Assembly (NCBI GenBank): GCA_030836705.1
Contig: JAUPLZ010000028.1
Coordinates: 1 to 10,348, forward strand
DNA length: 10,348 nucleotides
Reading direction: 5' to 3'
Source: Campylobacterota bacterium
GTDB lineage: Bacteria > Campylobacterota > Campylobacteria > Campylobacterales > SZUA-545
The notes below the pieces were generated by a model. It made no database searches and was not told the origin of the DNA. It saw only the letters and a list, made by a program, of their open reading frames with translations. Made by a program: the position numbers and the translations under genes. Of this stretch, positions 1 to 6,612 are shown piece after piece. Positions within the stretch are counted from its first letter, which is position 1. The number at the start of each line of letters is the position of its first letter.

Positions 1-1080
1 CATTATGATTTGGGCGTACTTTTGCCAAAAATCAGACAAATATCTCAGAGTGTCGGTCAGGTAAAAGCACTTATAGCTTTACTTGATAAAGATGTGCAAA
101 ACAGTATTCAAATAGAGCTTTTTACGAGTGAGCTAGTCTCAACTTCCGCCATAGAAGGAGAGCATCTTCAAAGAGAGAGCGTGAGATCTTCCATAAGAAA
201 AAAACTTGATGCCTCATTTGATAAAAAAGATGACAAATCAACATACTACACCGATGCGCTTGCAGATATACTGATGGATACCATGTTAAACTTGGAGCCA
301 CTAGAGTTAGAGCGTCTTCACAAATGGCATAAAGCACTTCTTTTGCATACTTCAAGTAGTTTTGCTAAGATTGAACTGGGAGTATTTCGAGATTATGATG
401 ATATGCAGATAGTTTCAGGTGTCATAGGCAAGGAAAAAGTACATTTTGTGGGATTGCCGGCGAAGAGAATAGCCAAAGATATTGATTCTTTGCTAGATTA
501 CATCAACACAAGTGATGATGATCTTTATATAAAAAGCGCAATAGCACATCTTTGGCTTGTAACAATCCACCCTTACGATGATGGAAACGGCAGGATGGCT
601 AGAATCATCAGTGACTATATCCTCTCAAAAGATTTCGGTATAGAGTATAAATATTTTTCAATATCTAGTGCCATAGCCCAGAATCGTAAAAATTATTATG
701 ACAAACTAGAGAAATCTCAAAACTTAACAGATAATCCAAACTTGAATTGTACTCCATGGATATCTTGGTATTTGGATGTATTTAATAGCTCGCTTCAAGA
801 TACACTGAGTGTAATCAACAAGATAATGAAAAAAACACAATTCTGGGATAAAGTACGCCATATCTCTCTCAATGAACGCCAACTAAAAGTGCTTGGTAAG
901 CTTCTTGAGTACAACGAAGGAGAGTTTCAAGGCGGACTCACAACGAAAAAATATATCTCCATGACCAAAACATCTATAGCTACCGCAAAAAGAGATATTC
1001 AAGAGCTTGTAAGTCTAGGTTGTTTAGAACAGATAGAAGGTGCTTTGGGGAGAAACACACAATATAGAGTTGTTTTATAA
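1..1080 (+). CDS. Fic-domain protein (DUF4172 type), 5' end missing
   Basis: The frame is open to the left edge (the first codons read HYDLGVLLPK), so the real start lies outside the window; the TTG at 10 is probably internal. Fic enzymes transfer AMP or another nucleotide phosphate from NTPs to hydroxyl side chains of target proteins. The catalytic motif HPYDDGNGR is complete at 568-594, including the catalytic His and the phosphate-binding Gly-Asn-Gly-Arg. Near the N-terminus, TSAIEGE (from 142) matches the [S/T]xxxE[G/N] inhibitory helix, so the enzyme is probably auto-inhibited through its own N-terminal helix. The N-terminal part resembles the DUF4172 domain that often precedes Fic. Residues after about codon 285 look like a winged helix (LNERQLKVLGKLLEY through GRNTQYRVVL), suggesting DNA binding or autoregulation. 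No partner antitoxin gene is visible. The family call is secure; the target is unknown. Confidence 0.92.
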   Translation, partial: HYDLGVLLPKIRQISQSVGQVKALIALLDKDVQNSIQIELFTSELVSTSAIEGEHLQRESVRSSIRKKLDASFDKKDDKSTYYTDALADILMDTMLNLEPLELERLHKWHKALLLHTSSSFAKIELGVFRDYDDMQIVSGVIGKEKVHFVGLPAKRIAKDIDSLLDYINTSDDDLYIKSAIAHLWLVTIHPYDDGNGRMARIISDYILSKDFGIEYKYFSISSAIAQNRKNYYDKLEKSQNLTDNPNLNCTPWISWYLDVFNSSLQDTLSVINKIMKKTQFWDKVRHISLNERQLKVLGKLLEYNEGEFQGGLTTKKYISMTKTSIATAKRDIQELVSLGCLEQIEGALGRNTQYRVVL

Positions 1081-1081
1081 A

Positions 1082-1114
1082 TAGACAAAATATGACTACA
1101 CATTTTTCTATACT
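1082..1114 (+). promoter_or_regulatory. Promoter with palindromic operator, copy 1
   Basis: TAGAC-AAAATAT-GACTA occupies 1082-1098 and is followed, after 10 bases, by the -10-like hexamer TATACT at 1109-1114. The same arrangement with identical spacing occurs at 2560 and 9612. The half-sites are nearly inverted (TAGAC against TAGTC). It would drive the helicase gene at 1144, which has a Shine-Dalgarno-like AAAGG at 1132-1136. The repeat of pattern and spacing is seen; a shared regulator is inferred. Confidence 0.6.
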
Positions 1115-1143
1115 TCGAGTAGAAAAAATATAAAGGTTGAAAA

Positions 1144-2559
1144 ATGGCATCTACAAATACAAGCATCACTACTCAAAACCAAGCTTATGAAGCCATTGCT
1201 GCTCAACTTGAAAATATAATCAAAACAGACATGAAATGGGACAATGAAGTCTCACTAAGCGGTGCAGCAGGTACTGGTAAAACATACCTCACCACAAAAC
1301 TAGTCAAAAAACTCAAAGAAAAGTACCATATCACCATTACCGCACCAACACATAAAGCCCTTCAGGTACTTAGACAAAATCTCATAAATGATGAGATTGA
1401 AAATGTAGATACAAAAACCATACAGTCTTTTTTAAATCTAACGCTTGTAACTGATTATGATAGAGGGATACAAAAATTTGAACCTATAAAATCAAAAGAG
1501 AAAGATAATGCCAAAACAGATATTCTCATCGTAGATGAAAGCTCGATGATTGGTCAAGATTTGTATGAGTTCATTATCAAAGCGATTGAGAATGAAAGAG
1601 TGAAAGCTGTATTGTATGTCGGAGACGAATATCAGCTTTTGCCAATAGATAGTGATAAAAACCAGATTTTCAATGTAAGAAGTCGATATAAACTAAATGA
1701 AATCGTAAGACAAGCTAAAGATAGCTATATCATCACAATGGCGACAAAAGCAAGAAATATTATCAAGTCTAAAAATTACATTTCTATAAAAGAGTTTTTT
1801 GATGATGCTGCATTTAAAGATAAAGTGCAGTTTTTCAACTCTGCTCAAAGCTTTTATGATGATTTTTGCACACCAGAGACTTGGGCAAAAAAAGATAAAG
1901 CAATAGTGAGTTTTACAAACAAAAGTGTCGATAATCACAACAGAGCGATACGAAAAAGATTTTGGGAAGAGCAAAATGTATATGATCCAGAGACGCTACT
2001 CAAAGGCGATAAAGTAATTTTTCAAAAAGCCAATGTCATAAGCGGTATGCTAATCCACCAAAACAGCTCTATAGTAGAGCTCTCAAGTGCCACAAAGGAG
2101 TACCTTAACTCACTGCAAATCGATTTTTGGGATTGTAAAGATTTAGAAGACAGACCATTAAAAGTAGTTGACCCGTATTCTCAAGGAAGATTTGAGATGG
2201 TACTTAACACTCTTGCAAAAGATGCAAAAAATGAAAAACATTACGAAACAAGAAAGCAGAAGTGGGAGAGATTTTTTGCTCTAAAAGATATGTTTGCAGA
2301 TGTAAAATACATCTATGCCTCTACCATCCACAAAGTTCAAGGTAGCACCTATGAGACAGTGTACATCGACCTAACAGAGATAGAAAATATGCGAGATAAA
2401 GATATGATGTACAGACTTTTGTATGTAGCACTCACAAGGGCTAGTCAAGATGTAAAAATACTCTTGCCAAATCAAGACAATCTCATTTTGGCAAAACTGC
2501 AAGATGAGAGGTTGAACTATCTGGAAGAAGAGTTTAAAAATTTGAATTTTATTTTTTGA
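1144..2559 (+). CDS. SF1B DNA helicase, Dda/RecD2-like
   Basis: A 471-residue ATP-dependent DNA helicase of superfamily 1B, expected to unwind DNA 5' to 3'. Motifs appear in order: Walker A GAAGTGKT at residues 40-47, motif Ia APTHKA, Walker B VDESSM at 130-135, motif III GDEYQLLPID from 160, motif V STIHKVQGS ending near 402, and motif VI YVALTRAS from 427. The length and the segment between motifs III and V, including FTNKSVDNHNRAIRK, resemble phage T4 Dda more than long RecD proteins; there is no RecBCD-type partner. The ATG at 1144 has AAAGG seven bases upstream, and the gene has its own promoter (1082-1114). Such small helicases occur in phages, plasmids and islands, where they assist replication or repair. 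Its link to the retron is only by position. The family is secure; the role here is unknown. Confidence 0.92.
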   Translation: MASTNTSITTQNQAYEAIAAQLENIIKTDMKWDNEVSLSGAAGTGKTYLTTKLVKKLKEKYHITITAPTHKALQVLRQNLINDEIENVDTKTIQSFLNLTLVTDYDRGIQKFEPIKSKEKDNAKTDILIVDESSMIGQDLYEFIIKAIENERVKAVLYVGDEYQLLPIDSDKNQIFNVRSRYKLNEIVRQAKDSYIITMATKARNIIKSKNYISIKEFFDDAAFKDKVQFFNSAQSFYDDFCTPETWAKKDKAIVSFTNKSVDNHNRAIRKRFWEEQNVYDPETLLKGDKVIFQKANVISGMLIHQNSSIVELSSATKEYLNSLQIDFWDCKDLEDRPLKVVDPYSQGRFEMVLNTLAKDAKNEKHYETRKQKWERFFALKDMFADVKYIYASTIHKVQGSTYETVYIDLTEIENMRDKDMMYRLLYVALTRASQDVKILLPNQDNLILAKLQDERLNYLEEEFKNLNFIF

Positions 2560-2592
2560 TGGACAAAATATGGCTATATTAAAATATATAAT
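2560..2592 (+). promoter_or_regulatory. Promoter with palindromic operator, copy 2
   Basis: TGGAC-AAAATAT-GGCTA at 2560-2576 is followed after 10 bases by a consensus -10, TATAAT at 2587-2592. Spacing is identical to the copies at 1082 and 9612. It begins on the last base of the helicase stop codon region and serves the J-like gene at 2620, so that gene need not depend on read-through from the helicase. Confidence 0.65.
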
Positions 2593-2619
2593 TCAAGTAA
2601 CTAAAAAAAGGACTATCCT

Positions 2620-3126
2620 ATGAAATCAACAAGTTTTAGAGATTTACCAATTTCATATAATAAAAAATTTGTAATAACAATTAACAAACTCTTTCAAGAA
2701 AATATGATTTTTACTATCAACGGCAGAAAATTTTATACTTCTATACCTAAAAATAGTTCATGGATGCACGTGACTCTTCATGAAGGCATGGTTTGTACTG
2801 TAAAGAAAGAAAAATACTATAGCGGCAATAGAGAATATGCAAAGCTGACTTTAATTGAATATTATAAAGATTCATACTTTGAAGAAGAAAACAACTATAA
2901 AGAAACTGCAAGTTACAGCAGCCAAACAAAATACTATGAACTTCTTGAATGCGATATAGATGCTACTTTTGAGATAATAAAAAGTAACTATAGAAGACTT
3001 ATAAGAGCTTATCACTATGATACGCTAGTTAGCAAAGGTTTACCTGCAGATATGCTTGAATATGCTCAAAATAAAGCAAAGCTTATTAATGAGGCTTATG
3101 ATGTATTAAAAAACAAAAAGTATTGA
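2620..3126 (+). CDS. Small protein with degenerate C-terminal J domain (HPD changed to HYD)
   Basis: 168 residues. Residues about 104-168 read as a J domain of the DjlA kind: KYYELLECDIDATFEIIKSN starts helices I-II, followed by YRRLIRAY, then the loop, then LVSKGLPADMLEYAQNKAK and INEAYDVLK as helices III-IV. The loop tripeptide that should be His-Pro-Asp is His132-Tyr133-Asp134. In J proteins the HPD motif is needed to stimulate Hsp70 (DnaK) ATPase, so this version may bind without stimulating, or bind something else. Residues 1-100 form no domain I recognise; they look like a small beta-rich module (ITINKLFQENMIFTINGRKF, then VTLHEGMVCTV). There is no signal peptide or membrane segment. 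AAGGA at 2608-2612 gives a good ribosome site seven bases before the ATG. The J-like fold is fairly sure; the function is unknown. Confidence 0.8.
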   Translation: MKSTSFRDLPISYNKKFVITINKLFQENMIFTINGRKFYTSIPKNSSWMHVTLHEGMVCTVKKEKYYSGNREYAKLTLIEYYKDSYFEEENNYKETASYSSQTKYYELLECDIDATFEIIKSNYRRLIRAYHYDTLVSKGLPADMLEYAQNKAKLINEAYDVLKNKKY

Positions 3127-3203
3127 AAATATATGTTGTGCATAACCAATATATGTCTATATAAAAGTGTAAAGTTTTAAAATTATATTTAAAGTAAAAA
3201 TAA

Positions 3204-3209
3204 TATAAA
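3204..3209 (+). promoter_or_regulatory. Possible -10 box for the retron RNA
   Basis: TATAAA lies in a very A/T-rich stretch (3160-3211) with no clear -35 hexamer, as is common in low-GC Campylobacterota promoters. A start about seven bases downstream would fall at 3216-3221, where the pairing of the retron RNA ends begins. That agreement is the main support. A canonical Shine-Dalgarno sequence AAGGAGG (3212-3218) sits directly after it without a start codon in reach. Confidence 0.35.
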
Positions 3210-3220
3210 ATAAGGAGGAA

Positions 3221-3243
3221 TTAGTTTTTATAAATATCCATAA
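3221..3243 (+). repeat. Retron a1 repeat (5' inverted repeat)
   Basis: The 5' arm of the msr-msd RNA. The core TTATAAATATCCATAA at 3228-3243 is the exact reverse complement of 3404-3419. The seven bases before it extend the pairing with three G-U wobbles. The arm is much more A/T-rich than the RNA's interior. Confidence 0.85.
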
Positions 3244-3339
3244 ATATTGAATGATATGCTGTATTCGGCATAAGCCCCAAGCTTTTTAAGTGATGGGTCA
3301 ATGTTTTAAGTTAATTTGACAAACCAAACTCAGGACGAG

Positions 3340-3380
3340 AATGGTGAGATGGCGAAGCTAATGGTGAGATGGCGAAGCTA
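3340..3380 (+). repeat. Perfect 20-base tandem duplication in the msd
   Basis: ATGGTGAGATGGCGAAGCTA occurs twice head to tail, at 3341-3360 and 3361-3380, with one extra matching base at 3340. Each unit is made of two related 8-mers, ATGGTGAG and ATGGCGAA, plus GCTA. Each contains GCGAAGC, a sequence known to form a very stable DNA mini-hairpin with a GAA loop; here TGGCGAAGCTA can pair four positions around GAA, one a G-T pair. The duplication lies in the loop enclosed by the proposed msd stem, so both copies would be reverse-transcribed. Confidence 0.97.
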
Positions 3381-3403
3381 GAGGGTCATACACAATGAAT
3401 ATA

Positions 3404-3426
3404 TTATGGATATTTATAAGGATTAA
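3404..3426 (+). repeat. Retron a2 repeat (3' inverted repeat) covering the RT ribosome site
   Basis: The 3' arm pairs with 3221-3243. It contains AAGGA at 3418-3422, the only Shine-Dalgarno-like sequence ahead of the RT ATG at 3437 (14 bases away, longer than usual). When a1 and a2 pair, this site is inside the duplex, so RNA folding may limit RT translation. Confidence 0.8.
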
Positions 3427-3436
3427 AATTTAAAAA

Positions 3437-5941
3437 ATGAATAAAACAAGAATTTTTGAACTAGCTAAAACACTCAATGTAACTTCAAAAGAAATCATCA
3501 GCAAGGCAAATGAGTTAAATATAGCTGTCAAATCCCATGCAAATTCATTGAACAAAGATGAAGTGAAAACAATAAGTGATGCTTTTAAAATAATTTCTAA
3601 TGCCAAAGATAATATTGTAGCAAATGTTACATATAGTAATAATCAAAGTCTAAAGGAAGGTGCTGAATACCACGGACTTGAACTAAATAATGATAGTATT
3701 GCAAAAATTAATATTGGCACATTTTCAAAATATATTCCAATGTCTATCAACATAAAAGGTTTGGATTTAGACGATGATGATGTTGAAATATCTAACAGTA
3801 CTCTGAACGCTAAATATACAGAAATTTCAAAACAACAGTTAAAAAACAATATTTCTAAAATTGAACTCAAAGACAAAGAAGAAACTTCATTTGAGGAGCA
3901 TATTCAAAAGGCTTTTAATGAGTTACAAAGCATAAAAGATTTTGTATTTTTAATCAATAAAGTAAATAAAACAATCTATTCCCATGCACATAAAGTAAAA
4001 GTTAAACATTTAACTTACAATGCATATCACTCTAAAGATAAATATCAGGTATTTAAAATACCAAAAAAATCTGGTGGTGAAAGAGAGATTTATTCGCCAA
4101 GCAAAGGATTAAAATATATTCTAAAAACATTAAATGTAATATTTCAAGCGCTCCATAAACCACAATCTGTGGCACATGGATTTTTGCCAAATAGATCAGT
4201 AGTTACAAATGCAAAATTACATGTGGATAAAAATTATGTTTACAACATAGATCTTGAAAATTTTTTTCCAAATATTCATCAAGCTAGAGTATGGAAAAGG
4301 TTGCAACATCCACCATTTAATCTAAACGGTAGAAGGATTGAAATTGCAAATTTATTGGCAAATTTGGTTTGTTTTCAATACGAACAAGGTAGCAATGAAA
4401 AAAACTTTTTGCCACAAGGTGCTCCAACATCACCGATACTTTCAAATATAATTTGTCATAGACTAGATAAAAAACTTTTAGAACTTGCAAAAGCATATAA
4501 TGTCAAATACACAAGATATGCAGATGATATGACATTTTCATCAGACCATAATGTATATCAAGAAAACAGCGAATTTTTACAAAAACTATTTTCTATCATT
4601 CAAAGCGAAAACTTTAAAATAAATCCTAAAAAAACAAGACTTCAAAAAAGAGGCTATAAGCAAGAGGTTACAGGGCTAATTGTAAATGAAAAAATAAATG
4701 TTTCAAGAAGCTATATTAAAAATGTTAGAGCATTGATTCATTTGGTAGAAAAGTATGGAGATGAAAAAGCTCAAAAGATATTTGCTGAAAAAAATGGTGG
4801 CAAAAGCCTGGATTTAGTGATTTTTGGAAAGTTGCAATATCTAAAGATGGTAAAAGGAAACGAAGATAGCACCTATAAGACTCTTCATCAAAAGGCTATG
4901 GATGCTTATAAATTAATAGAAGCAGAAGTCACTAATAGCAATAATGGTGAAGAAAAACAAACTGAAATTATTAAGAAAAATACTATAAATGATAAACATA
5001 ATCCAAAAGAATTAGTCAAAATTTTAAGAAATTTCACAACTTGTGAAAAGCAACCATGTGCATTAAAAGCCGCTGTTCATAGCGAAGAGGAATATTATCA
5101 ATTTAATGGATACGAAGATTTCATAAAAAATCTTAATTCAGCATGGAAGAAAATCGACAAGCCACTAAAAGACTTGTCTAAAAGGCTTCATGGAAAAATC
5201 TATGCCTTCTTATTCGCTAAAAATTTGGGCACACAAGAAAGAGCCGAAAAATTAAAATCTAAGAGTAGTGGATGGGGAGATAGTGGTGTTACATTTGGAT
5301 GGTCATCTCCTGAACTAAAAGAGTGGTGTTTAGATGTATCAAAAAATCAAAAAGGAAATAATCCGTTTGAGTATCAATTAGAGAAACAGCATCAACAAGA
5401 AATAAACGAAAGAAGTATCACAACTTTTTATGATGTTTGTATGCATGTTTTTAAGCATGAAATAGAAGTGAGATCAGAAGTAAATCAACTATACAAAGTA
5501 TTTATTGAAATGAAAAAATCACTAAATGACACTTTCAATACCTCTATTGATAAGCGACTTAAAGGGCAAGATTTTTATACAGATGTTCAGTGGTTAAAAG
5601 GAGGAATGAACACAATATTTAATGAAATTAAAAAAAGGTCACAATTTAATTCTGTTGATATAGAGCTAAAAACAGATATTCATGAATATATAGAAGTTTC
5701 TATTACTCAAAATGGTTCTCAATCAAACAAAGAAAGTCAAAAACTAGCTTTAGAAATTAATGATGGGGATTTTAAAACTATTTCTGAAAGATTTTGCTCA
5801 CTTTGTGACTGGTCGATAGAAACTAAGTGTTCAGATGGTAACTATCGTATTAATTTTTTAAGAGATAAAAATATTCAAGAGATTGAAAAATTAGATTATG
5901 AACCAAAAGGCTTTACACATATATTGAGGTTTTATAAATGA
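3437..5941 (+). CDS. Retron reverse transcriptase fused to IF2_N-like and histidine-kinase-like domains
   Basis: 834 residues, against roughly 300-400 for a plain retron RT. Residues 1-50 (RIFELAKTLNVTSKEIISKA, then IAVKSHANSL) match the IF2_N module of translation initiation factor 2. Residues about 165-470 are the RT: retron motif NAKLH at 258-262, IDLENFFP with Asp272, QGAPTSP at 327-333, YADD at 361-364 with catalytic Asp363/Asp364, and the retron VTGL at 411-414. Residues about 510-650 are unrecognised. From about 665 the order resembles a histidine kinase: FKHEIE with His674 like an H-box, MNTIFNEIK with Asn729 like an N-box, then VSITQNGS, where Gln758 replaces the G1-box Asp, so ATP binding is doubtful. 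It would make msDNA from the RNA just upstream. ATG 3437 is the first possible start, because a TAA lies in frame at 3431. The stop overlaps the next start (ATGA). RT sure; kinase-like part moderate. Confidence 0.95.
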   Translation: MNKTRIFELAKTLNVTSKEIISKANELNIAVKSHANSLNKDEVKTISDAFKIISNAKDNIVANVTYSNNQSLKEGAEYHGLELNNDSIAKINIGTFSKYIPMSINIKGLDLDDDDVEISNSTLNAKYTEISKQQLKNNISKIELKDKEETSFEEHIQKAFNELQSIKDFVFLINKVNKTIYSHAHKVKVKHLTYNAYHSKDKYQVFKIPKKSGGEREIYSPSKGLKYILKTLNVIFQALHKPQSVAHGFLPNRSVVTNAKLHVDKNYVYNIDLENFFPNIHQARVWKRLQHPPFNLNGRRIEIANLLANLVCFQYEQGSNEKNFLPQGAPTSPILSNIICHRLDKKLLELAKAYNVKYTRYADDMTFSSDHNVYQENSEFLQKLFSIIQSENFKINPKKTRLQKRGYKQEVTGLIVNEKINVSRSYIKNVRALIHLVEKYGDEKAQKIFAEKNGGKSLDLVIFGKLQYLKMVKGNEDSTYKTLHQKAMDAYKLIEAEVTNSNNGEEKQTEIIKKNTINDKHNPKELVKILRNFTTCEKQPCALKAAVHSEEEYYQFNGYEDFIKNLNSAWKKIDKPLKDLSKRLHGKIYAFLFAKNLGTQERAEKLKSKSSGWGDSGVTFGWSSPELKEWCLDVSKNQKGNNPFEYQLEKQHQQEINERSITTFYDVCMHVFKHEIEVRSEVNQLYKVFIEMKKSLNDTFNTSIDKRLKGQDFYTDVQWLKGGMNTIFNEIKKRSQFNSVDIELKTDIHEYIEVSITQNGSQSNKESQKLALEINDGDFKTISERFCSLCDWSIETKCSDGNYRINFLRDKNIQEIEKLDYEPKGFTHILRFYK

Positions 5942-6612
5942 AAAAAATAATGCTTATAGATGATAGAACAGAAAGACAAATAAAATTCTACAAAGAAACA
6001 AGTATTGATTTTTTTAAATATTCAGAAATTTTAGATAATTTTACTGCTGATTCCTATGAAGAACTACTTGAAGAATTCAGAAACAATGATTTCAGCAGAT
6101 TAGATGAATATGAAGTGATTATTACTCATAGGTCAGCTTTTGGAGATCTAAATGGTCAAATGATTAGTACTTTTAAAGAGATTTGTAAACAAAAAAATAA
6201 ACCTAAATCATTAGTGTTTTTTTCAGGAGGCATCTCATCTGTTAGTATTAAAAACTCACCTTTTGAACACTTATTACTTAACTCTAAGAAGTTTTATAGC
6301 AATAATTTAAAGCTATTTTTAGAGTTATCGAAAAACAATAAACCAAATCTGCTTGTATTGGCTTTTGGAGAGAATTGGAAAATTAATCTTTTGCTTAATT
6401 CGCTTGAAAAAATTAATGTTTTTATAGGAAAAAATAATTTTGCTGAAAACATAACATATGAAGAATTTGAAGATGAAGTTCATATGGATTTAATAAGAGA
6501 TTTTTTAATATTCGAACAACCAGCAAATGATTTCTTAAAAATACAAGATTTCAGAAAGCTAACCAAAGATTTAACAAATCAAATCAAACAACAAGTAGTA
6601 TTGCATGTCTGA
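5938..6612 (+). CDS. Pseudo-receiver protein in the retron operon
   Basis: 224 residues. The start KKIMLIDDRTERQ has the beta-1 strand and acidic pair (Asp8, Asp9) of a response-regulator receiver domain. The third strand YEVIITHRS has Thr63/His64 where the phospho-accepting Asp should be. LVFFSGG places Ser96 at the usual Thr/Ser position, and no conserved Lys is evident after it. This is therefore probably a receiver fold that cannot be phosphorylated in the usual way. Residues 135-224 (from NLLVLAFGENW) are not recognised and end in a Lys/Gln-rich helix. The ATG shares four bases (ATGA) with the RT stop, and the 3' end overlaps the next gene by eight bases, so the three are translated as a coupled set. 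It may bridge the RT's kinase-like tail and the HEPN protein; that is inference. Confidence 0.75.
   Translation: MKKIMLIDDRTERQIKFYKETSIDFFKYSEILDNFTADSYEELLEEFRNNDFSRLDEYEVIITHRSAFGDLNGQMISTFKEICKQKNKPKSLVFFSGGISSVSIKNSPFEHLLLNSKKFYSNNLKLFLELSKNNKPNLLVLAFGENWKINLLLNSLEKINVFIGKNNFAENITYEEFEDEVHMDLIRDFLIFEQPANDFLKIQDFRKLTKDLTNQIKQQVVLHV

Larger units (their letters stand above)
3221..3426 (+). ncRNA. Retron msr-msd non-coding RNA
   Basis: This is the primer-template RNA of the downstream retron RT. Its ends pair: 3221-3243 with 3404-3426 give 23 consecutive RNA pairs, three of them G-U, of which the inner 16 (3228-3243 with 3404-3419) are perfect in DNA. G3249, just inside a1, is the candidate branching guanosine. 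An msr hairpin follows (TATGCTG-TATT-CGGCATA, 3255-3272) that resembles the Ec86 msr hairpin with its TTCGGCAT side. A further weak hairpin is GTCAA/TTGAC (3297-3301 with 3316-3320). The msd part would run from about 3323 to 3403: ACC 3323-3325 plus CTC 3329-3331 can pair with GAGGGT 3381-3386, closing over a 20-base tandem repeat. Position immediately before an RT with retron signatures strongly supports the call. Exact msr/msd borders and the branch base are inferred. Confidence 0.85.

Noticed and set aside
122..355. Minus-strand open frames inside genes (122-355, 1693-1974, 2747-2929, 3643-3876, 9263-9568)
   Set aside because: Each lies wholly inside a well-supported plus-strand gene, has unnatural Cys/Phe/Leu-rich composition and no ribosome site or family resemblance.
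2537..2556. A/T-rich inverted repeat with T-run at the helicase 3' end as a terminator
   Set aside because: The arms are separated by only two bases, so no hairpin loop can form, and it lies in coding sequence.
3129..3154. ATATAT-GTT ... AAC-CA-ATATAT near-palindrome after the J-like gene as a terminator
   Set aside because: The stem is interrupted and weak and no T-run follows.
3340..3380. Tandem repeat as the start of a CRISPR array
   Set aside because: Two directly abutting 20-base units with no spacers, no cas genes and a position inside a retron RNA argue against it.
3437..5941. Group II intron maturase or DGR reverse transcriptase
   Set aside because: There is no maturase or HNH domain, no intron RNA and no template/variable repeat pair, whereas the NAxxH and VTGL motifs and the msr-msd RNA are those of retrons.
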